64,000 nucleotides of DNA, taken from Sphingomonas sp. LHG3406-1 (lineage in GTDB: Bacteria > Pseudomonadota > Alphaproteobacteria > Sphingomonadales > Sphingomonadaceae). Each line of letters starts with the position of its first letter. The first letter of the stretch is position 1. The notes beneath the pieces were generated by a model that was not told the origin of the DNA, ran no database searches, and saw nothing but the letters and a program-made list of their open reading frames with translations. This document shows, piece by piece, positions 60,504 through 64,000 of this stretch. A program made the translations under genes and the position numbers. The stretch lies in assembly GCF_029637485.1 (NCBI RefSeq), contig NZ_CP069128.1, positions 1,054,001 through 1,118,000 of the forward strand, given 5' to 3'.

Positions 60504-61541
60504 GTGGCGCTGAGCAAGCCCTCCCATGGTCGCTGGACCGAACGTTACCCGCTGGCAAGGCTCGGACTCGCCGGCGATCTTGCGGTTGCGCTGGCGGCGA
60601 CCATCGTAGCCACCTTCACGCGCTTCCTGATGGACAGTCAGCTTCCGCCAGGCTTTCCCTTCCTCACCTACTTCCCGGTGGTCATCGTCTCGGCCTTCGT
60701 GCTCGGCACCCGGGCCGGCGCCCTGACCGCGCTGCTCAGCGGCATGGCTTCCTGGTACTGGTTCCTGCGGCCGACCGACGCCTTCGTCCTGACCCACAAT
60801 GGGCAGGTGGCGCTCGCCTTCTACGCCTTCATCACGGTCACCGAGATCGCGCTCGTCCACTGGATGCAGCGGTCCAACCGCCTGCTGGTCGCCGAGCGTG
60901 AGGCCAATGCCCGCCTCGCCGAGACGCGCGAGCTCCTGTTCCGCGAGCTTCAGCATCGTGTGTCGAACAACCTGCAGATGGTCGCCGCCCTGCTCACCGT
61001 CCAGCGTCGCCAGGTCAGCGACGAAAGCGCCCGCGCTGCGCTCGACGAGGCCGCACGGCGGCTCCAGACCGTCGGCAAGATCAGCCGCCAGCTCTACGAT
61101 CCGTCGGGCGAGGCGCAGGATCTCGGCAGCTTCCTCGACCAGCTGGCGCGGGACGTCATCGAGACCTCGACCGATCGCAAGATTGCGCATGAGGTTTCGG
61201 CCGACCGCAAGGCGTCGATCAGCCCGGAAGCCGCCATTCCGCTCGCCCTGGTGGTCGCCGAGAGCATCGCCAACGCCATCGAGCATGGCTTCACCGCCAC
61301 GCAGGACACGCCTCGGCTCGACATCCGGCTGACTCACCCCGCTGGCGAGCTGCTCGCCGTGGAGATCGAGGACAATGGCCGCGGGCTGCCAAGCGGCTTC
61401 AAGCTCGAGAGCAGTGATAGCCTCGGCCTCAGGATCGCGACCATGCTGGCCGGGCAGCTCGGCGGCACCTTCACTTTGACGGCAGGCGGGCGGGACAGCG
61501 GCGCGCGCGCCAGGCTCGAACTGCCGCTGAGCGCGGCCTAG
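60504..61541 (+). CDS. membrane-bound HWE/HisKA_2-family sensor histidine kinase
   Basis: A 345-residue sensor kinase. Three to four transmembrane helices of a DUF4118-like module (DLAVALAATIVATFTRFL; FLTYFPVVIVSAFVLG; LTALLSGMASWYWFL) occupy the N-terminal half. The phosphorylated His lies in LFRELQHRVSNNLQMVAALL and the ATP domain reads ESIANAIEHGF then EDNGRGLP. This H-box type belongs to HWE/HisKA_2 kinases, common in alphaproteobacterial general stress and light or redox signalling. No response regulator is adjacent, so it is an orphan. GTG 60504 follows GGAG. The stop shares CTAG with the convergent methyltransferase. Confidence 0.88.
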   Translation: MALSKPSHGRWTERYPLARLGLAGDLAVALAATIVATFTRFLMDSQLPPGFPFLTYFPVVIVSAFVLGTRAGALTALLSGMASWYWFLRPTDAFVLTHNGQVALAFYAFITVTEIALVHWMQRSNRLLVAEREANARLAETRELLFRELQHRVSNNLQMVAALLTVQRRQVSDESARAALDEAARRLQTVGKISRQLYDPSGEAQDLGSFLDQLARDVIETSTDRKIAHEVSADRKASISPEAAIPLALVVAESIANAIEHGFTATQDTPRLDIRLTHPAGELLAVEIEDNGRGLPSGFKLESSDSLGLRIATMLAGQLGGTFTLTAGGRDSGARARLELPLSAA

Positions 61542-62467
61542 GCCTTCTTCAGGACCACGCCGACAGCGGCGATCCGCTCGGCTCCGGCCTTGGCATAGGT
61601 CTGCTGCTCCAGCTCCTCGCCGAATATGTCGGGGTCGAGCTCCTCGTACCGGAGCGCCGCATCGGCCTCTTCCGCCAGTTCGGCCAGCGCGCCGAGCAGC
61701 CGGTCCTCGCCGGCGACAATCGGGCTACCGGTGTAGAGGAGCATGGTGCCGCCGGGCGCAAGCCGTTCCAGCGACTGCCGAGCCCAGTCAAGCGACAGGC
61801 CGGCGCCGAGCATCTCCCCGCCATCGCGGTAGTTGCGCTTCTTGGCGTCCGCCATGAACGGCGGATTGGCGATGATGAGGTCGGCCGGCTCTTCCACCGT
61901 CTCCAGCCCACCTTCGACGATCGACACCTCCATGCCGGCCGCCAGCGCGTTGGCATTGGCGAGCGCCAGTGCCGTCAGGTTGATGTCGGCGAGCGTCAGC
62001 CGCTCCGGCTCGAGCAGGCCCGCCGCGCTGATGCCCCCGGCCCCGCTTCCGGCGCCGAGATCCACCAGATGCCGGGGCGTGTCGATGTCCTCCGCCTCCG
62101 CCTCGACGAACCGGGCGAACCGGGCGGTGTCGGGTCCGAAGAAGACGCTGTCCTCGTCATCGGTCGGGAAAGCGGAATGAAGGAACAGCCGGCCAGATAG
62201 CGAGGACACACGGACCAGGCTCCGCAACGTGCCGCCGCTCTCCTCGACCGCGCCGCCCTCGCGCAGCAGGTCGAGCAGGTCGGCCGACAGCAGGTCGCGC
62301 GTGAAAGGCAGGCTCCAGCCGAACACGTCGCGCAGGTCGCGCGCCTGCTCGCCCTTGCGCCGACGCAGGATACGCTCCTGCGTCGCCGGCGTCACAGTGG
62401 TGAAGGCATAGCCCTCGTTGTCGAGCGTCTCGATCAGGGCGGCCAGTGGTTCGGGGGAAAAGGTCAT
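61538..62467 (-). CDS. class I SAM-dependent methyltransferase with NPPF motif (HemK/RlmF-like)
   Basis: A 309-residue enzyme with an N-terminal helical domain (EPLAALIETLDNEGYAFTTV) and a Rossmann methyltransferase domain. Motif I is LVDLGAGSGAGGISAAGLL and motif IV is ADLIIANPPFMADAKKRNYRDGG. The N-P-P-F tetrad marks enzymes that methylate exocyclic nitrogens of DNA, RNA or glutamine side chains. The arrangement resembles PrmC-like or 16S/23S rRNA methyltransferases, but the real PrmC usually sits beside prfA, which is absent here. ATG 62467 is preferred over the 11-residue longer frame. Confidence 0.85.
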   Translation of the reverse strand: MTFSPEPLAALIETLDNEGYAFTTVTPATQERILRRRKGEQARDLRDVFGWSLPFTRDLLSADLLDLLREGGAVEESGGTLRSLVRVSSLSGRLFLHSAFPTDDEDSVFFGPDTARFARFVEAEAEDIDTPRHLVDLGAGSGAGGISAAGLLEPERLTLADINLTALALANANALAAGMEVSIVEGGLETVEEPADLIIANPPFMADAKKRNYRDGGEMLGAGLSLDWARQSLERLAPGGTMLLYTGSPIVAGEDRLLGALAELAEEADAALRYEELDPDIFGEELEQQTYAKAGAERIAAVGVVLKKA

Positions 62468-62510
62468 CGGCAGGCGGGTAGCAGGGGTGGCTCGCAACAC
62501 AAGCGCAGGC

Positions 62511-63413
62511 CTAGCTCACCCCAAGCATGTCCCGGTAACGTTCGAAGCAACGTTCACCGCACTTCAGCCGCATCAGCGCGCCTTCGGCCATGGCGCGGGC
62601 GCGGGCCGGACCCTGCTCGCGATCGCCAACCAAAGGTGCGATCGCTTCCTTGTTCCACTCCTCGCTATGCTTGATGTCGAGCACGGCGTGAAGGTCGAAA
62701 TAGCGGCGCATCTTCGCCTCCAGGCCGAGCCGGCGCATGGTGCGCGACACCGCGGCCGACCGGGCAGGCGCGGTGAGTTCGATCACGCCAAGCGCCCCGA
62801 CACTGTGCCAGGCATAATCGCGGTTCGTCGCCATGCCGGTCATGGCATTGGCGAGCGCCAGGCTCTCCCAGCAGGTGGTCCCGATCCTCGGCTTCAGTCC
62901 CAGTTCCTCGACCACGAACTCGAGCATCGGCCCGTGCATCGCCTTCATGTTGCCGCGGCCCATCTCGTCCCAGTAGTTGCGGGCAAGCTCCATCTTCGCA
63001 CGGTCCGGCAGGCGCACCTGGGTCAAGGCGACGAGATCGTCGAAGCCCGCCTCGCCGGCGGCCTCCTGGGTAAGGTAGATGCCGAGGTCATCCAGCGTCG
63101 CCTCGGTCTCGAGCCAGTCGAACAGCCGGTCGTGCTGCCCCGGGCCCTCGGCCTCGAGCGCTTCGAACCAGGCGATGAAACCCTCGACATCGGTCGGCGC
63201 GGCCGCAGCCTCGTCCTGCACCTCGGCGCGCAGTTCCTCGAGGAAGCCCATTTCGAGCCGCACCATCCGCGCGTCGCGGTCGATGCGCCCGCTGCCGACT
63301 GGCCCGGGGAAGGAAGGAGCGAGCCGCTCCCGGTTCCAGTGGCTGAGTGCCCGCTGGAAGACGTCGTTGAAGAACTGCGACCCCGACAGGGTCGACTGGA
63401 AGCGCGTGGCCAT
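62511..63413 (-). CDS. iron-containing redox enzyme (haem-oxygenase-like diiron oxidase, HDO superfamily)
   Basis: A 300-residue, mostly helical protein. Candidate metal ligands form the pattern of haem-oxygenase-like diiron oxidases and oxygenases: E117 in TQEAAGE, E150 and H160 in YWDEMGRGNMKAMH, and H242/D246/H249 in YFDLHAVLDIKH. Relatives make terminal alkenes (UndA), nitroso groups (SznF-like) or other oxidised products; the substrate here is unknown. ATG 63413 (MATRFQSTLS) is chosen over an 86-residue longer low-complexity frame. The neighbouring NPPF methyltransferase on the same strand starts 43 bases after its stop; a shared pathway is only a guess. Confidence 0.75.
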   Translation of the reverse strand: MATRFQSTLSGSQFFNDVFQRALSHWNRERLAPSFPGPVGSGRIDRDARMVRLEMGFLEELRAEVQDEAAAAPTDVEGFIAWFEALEAEGPGQHDRLFDWLETEATLDDLGIYLTQEAAGEAGFDDLVALTQVRLPDRAKMELARNYWDEMGRGNMKAMHGPMLEFVVEELGLKPRIGTTCWESLALANAMTGMATNRDYAWHSVGALGVIELTAPARSAAVSRTMRRLGLEAKMRRYFDLHAVLDIKHSEEWNKEAIAPLVGDREQGPARARAMAEGALMRLKCGERCFERYRDMLGVS

Positions 63414-63779
63414 TGTTTTCTCGCGTGGATTCAGGGGTTGAGGAGCAAACGGGCCCGCGACCCCTTCTGTTCCGGTCCTGGACGAAAGCCCGCCCGTGCG
63501 TGCAAGGTGCAAGAAACCGGTCGCCGGCCGGGGCCTCCGGCGGACAAAAGAACATGCCGATCCTGCTCGCTTCCAAGGCCGCGGCCGCGCTCCCGATCCG
63601 GGCTGAGCCGTCCATGCTCGCCGACGATCCGACCGCCTTCCACACCGGCCTTCCGGCGATGGGCTATTCACCCGGCAAGCGCCACCTCACCGGCGCGCCG
63701 TACCCATTATCGAGGGAAGCAGCGACACCCACTGGGTCGCGCTCGGCGGCTGCAACGAAACAACAACTTGATTGGCGGC
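63414..63779. other. 366-bp spacer, no supported gene
   Basis: Lies upstream of the HDO-type gene and after the stop of the last partial gene. Open frames here are Pro/Arg/Ala-rich without motifs. It should contain the promoter of the HDO gene; no specific sites were recognised. Confidence 0.4.
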
Positions 63780-64000
63780 TCAATTTGGGAGCTTGGGCGA
63801 CAGCGGCGCTTCGTTACTGGCGAGATCGACCTTCTTCAGGGCCATCGTTACGCCGACACAGGCCGCGAATATCGCAACTGTGTGAATGTTATAGAGCGCG
63901 CCATCGATAAACGAATAGAAGGCCAGACCGATGATGGAGCAGACCAGCGGCAAGGTTTCCGGCGAGCTTCGCTCCAGCGTCTTTCGCGCCGCCCAAACAG
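63780..64000 (-). CDS. C-terminal end of a membrane protein, possibly O-antigen ligase/polymerase-like
   Basis: The last 72 codons of a gene entering from the right window edge on the minus strand. Two hydrophobic segments (TLPLVCSIIGLAFYSFIDGALYN; TVAIFAACVGVTMAL) are followed by a short polar tail ending SPKLPN. The segment F-Y-S-F-I-D-G-A-L-Y-N-I-H recalls the terminal helices of O-antigen ligase (Wzy_C/WaaL) proteins in sphingomonads. The remaining gene is outside the window, so this is a tentative assignment. Confidence 0.5.
   Translation of the reverse strand, partial: VWAARKTLERSSPETLPLVCSIIGLAFYSFIDGALYNIHTVAIFAACVGVTMALKKVDLASNEAPLSPKLPN

Noticed and set aside
63552..63910. A small plus-strand gene starting MPILLASKAAAALPIR
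   Set aside because: The first part looks protein-like, but the frame then runs antisense through the partial membrane-protein gene and has no ribosome site.

Overview
The window reads as a chromosomal segment of a high-GC alphaproteobacterium of the order Sphingomonadales (Sphingomonas-like). The basis is gene content and order: metK next to trmB, rimP-nusA-ylxR-infB-rbfA followed by truB-rpsO-pnp, miaB-phoH-ybeY-corC-lnt, a Ros/MucR regulator beside fur, an HWE-type histidine kinase, and intergenic palindromes of the kind common in this order. No ribosomal RNA, CRISPR array, intact transposase, integrase or plasmid gene was found. The genus is an inference.

Region 1 (1-14.3 kb) is accessory. 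It is less dense and visibly less GC-rich, and carries single genes for small enzymes: a truncated serine hydrolase, a Tat-exported Gfo/Idh/MocA oxidoreductase, a secreted SMP-30-like lactonase, an Asp/Asn beta-hydroxylase split by a frameshift and followed by a sulfotransferase, a secreted beta-propeller protein, an ArsR/SRPBCC operon divergent from a RibD-type reductase and a cupin, a hemerythrin and a methyltransferase. It also holds decayed genes: a tRNA-Arg-like sequence with broken stems and a DEDDh exonuclease with a stop codon and a frameshift. At least seven copies of a degenerate short palindrome and three copies of a longer related repeat fill its intergenic spaces.

Region 2 (14.3-26.4 kb) is rich in metal-handling and membrane genes: a czcB-czcA-small protein-czcC type efflux operon, a TerC protein, a ZIP-family transporter, a GtrA-like protein, an SDR, and a copB that lacks its 5' end followed by a tiny secreted peptide gene.

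Region 3 (26.4-41.3 kb) is mostly core: quinone oxidoreductase, GntR/UTRA regulator, tsaB-rimI, mucR, fur-plsC-miaB, phoH-ybeY-corC-lnt, metK, trmB, and a CsbD-like stress gene with a possible EcfG-type promoter. Region 4 (41.3-47.4 kb) holds a type III polyketide synthase with an ICMT-like methyltransferase, and a gtr-like surface-glycan locus: a GT2 and a GtrA flippase, divergent from two tandem paralogous membrane glycosyltransferases. Region 5 (47.5-60.4 kb) is the translation and RNA-decay block, with tdk and several accessory genes inserted. A REP-like element sits in frame inside ylxR, and a second copy lies between infB and rbfA. Region 6 (60.4-64 kb) has a sensor kinase, a methyltransferase, a HDO-fold diiron-type enzyme and the C-terminal end of a probable O-antigen ligase-like protein.

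Nothing here is an obviously complete new defence or mobile system. The strongest leads are the decaying, repeat-rich accessory region, the in-frame repeat inside ylxR, the paired candidate operators, the gtr-like locus and the PKS-methyltransferase pair. All family assignments come from reading motifs by eye; no database search was run.
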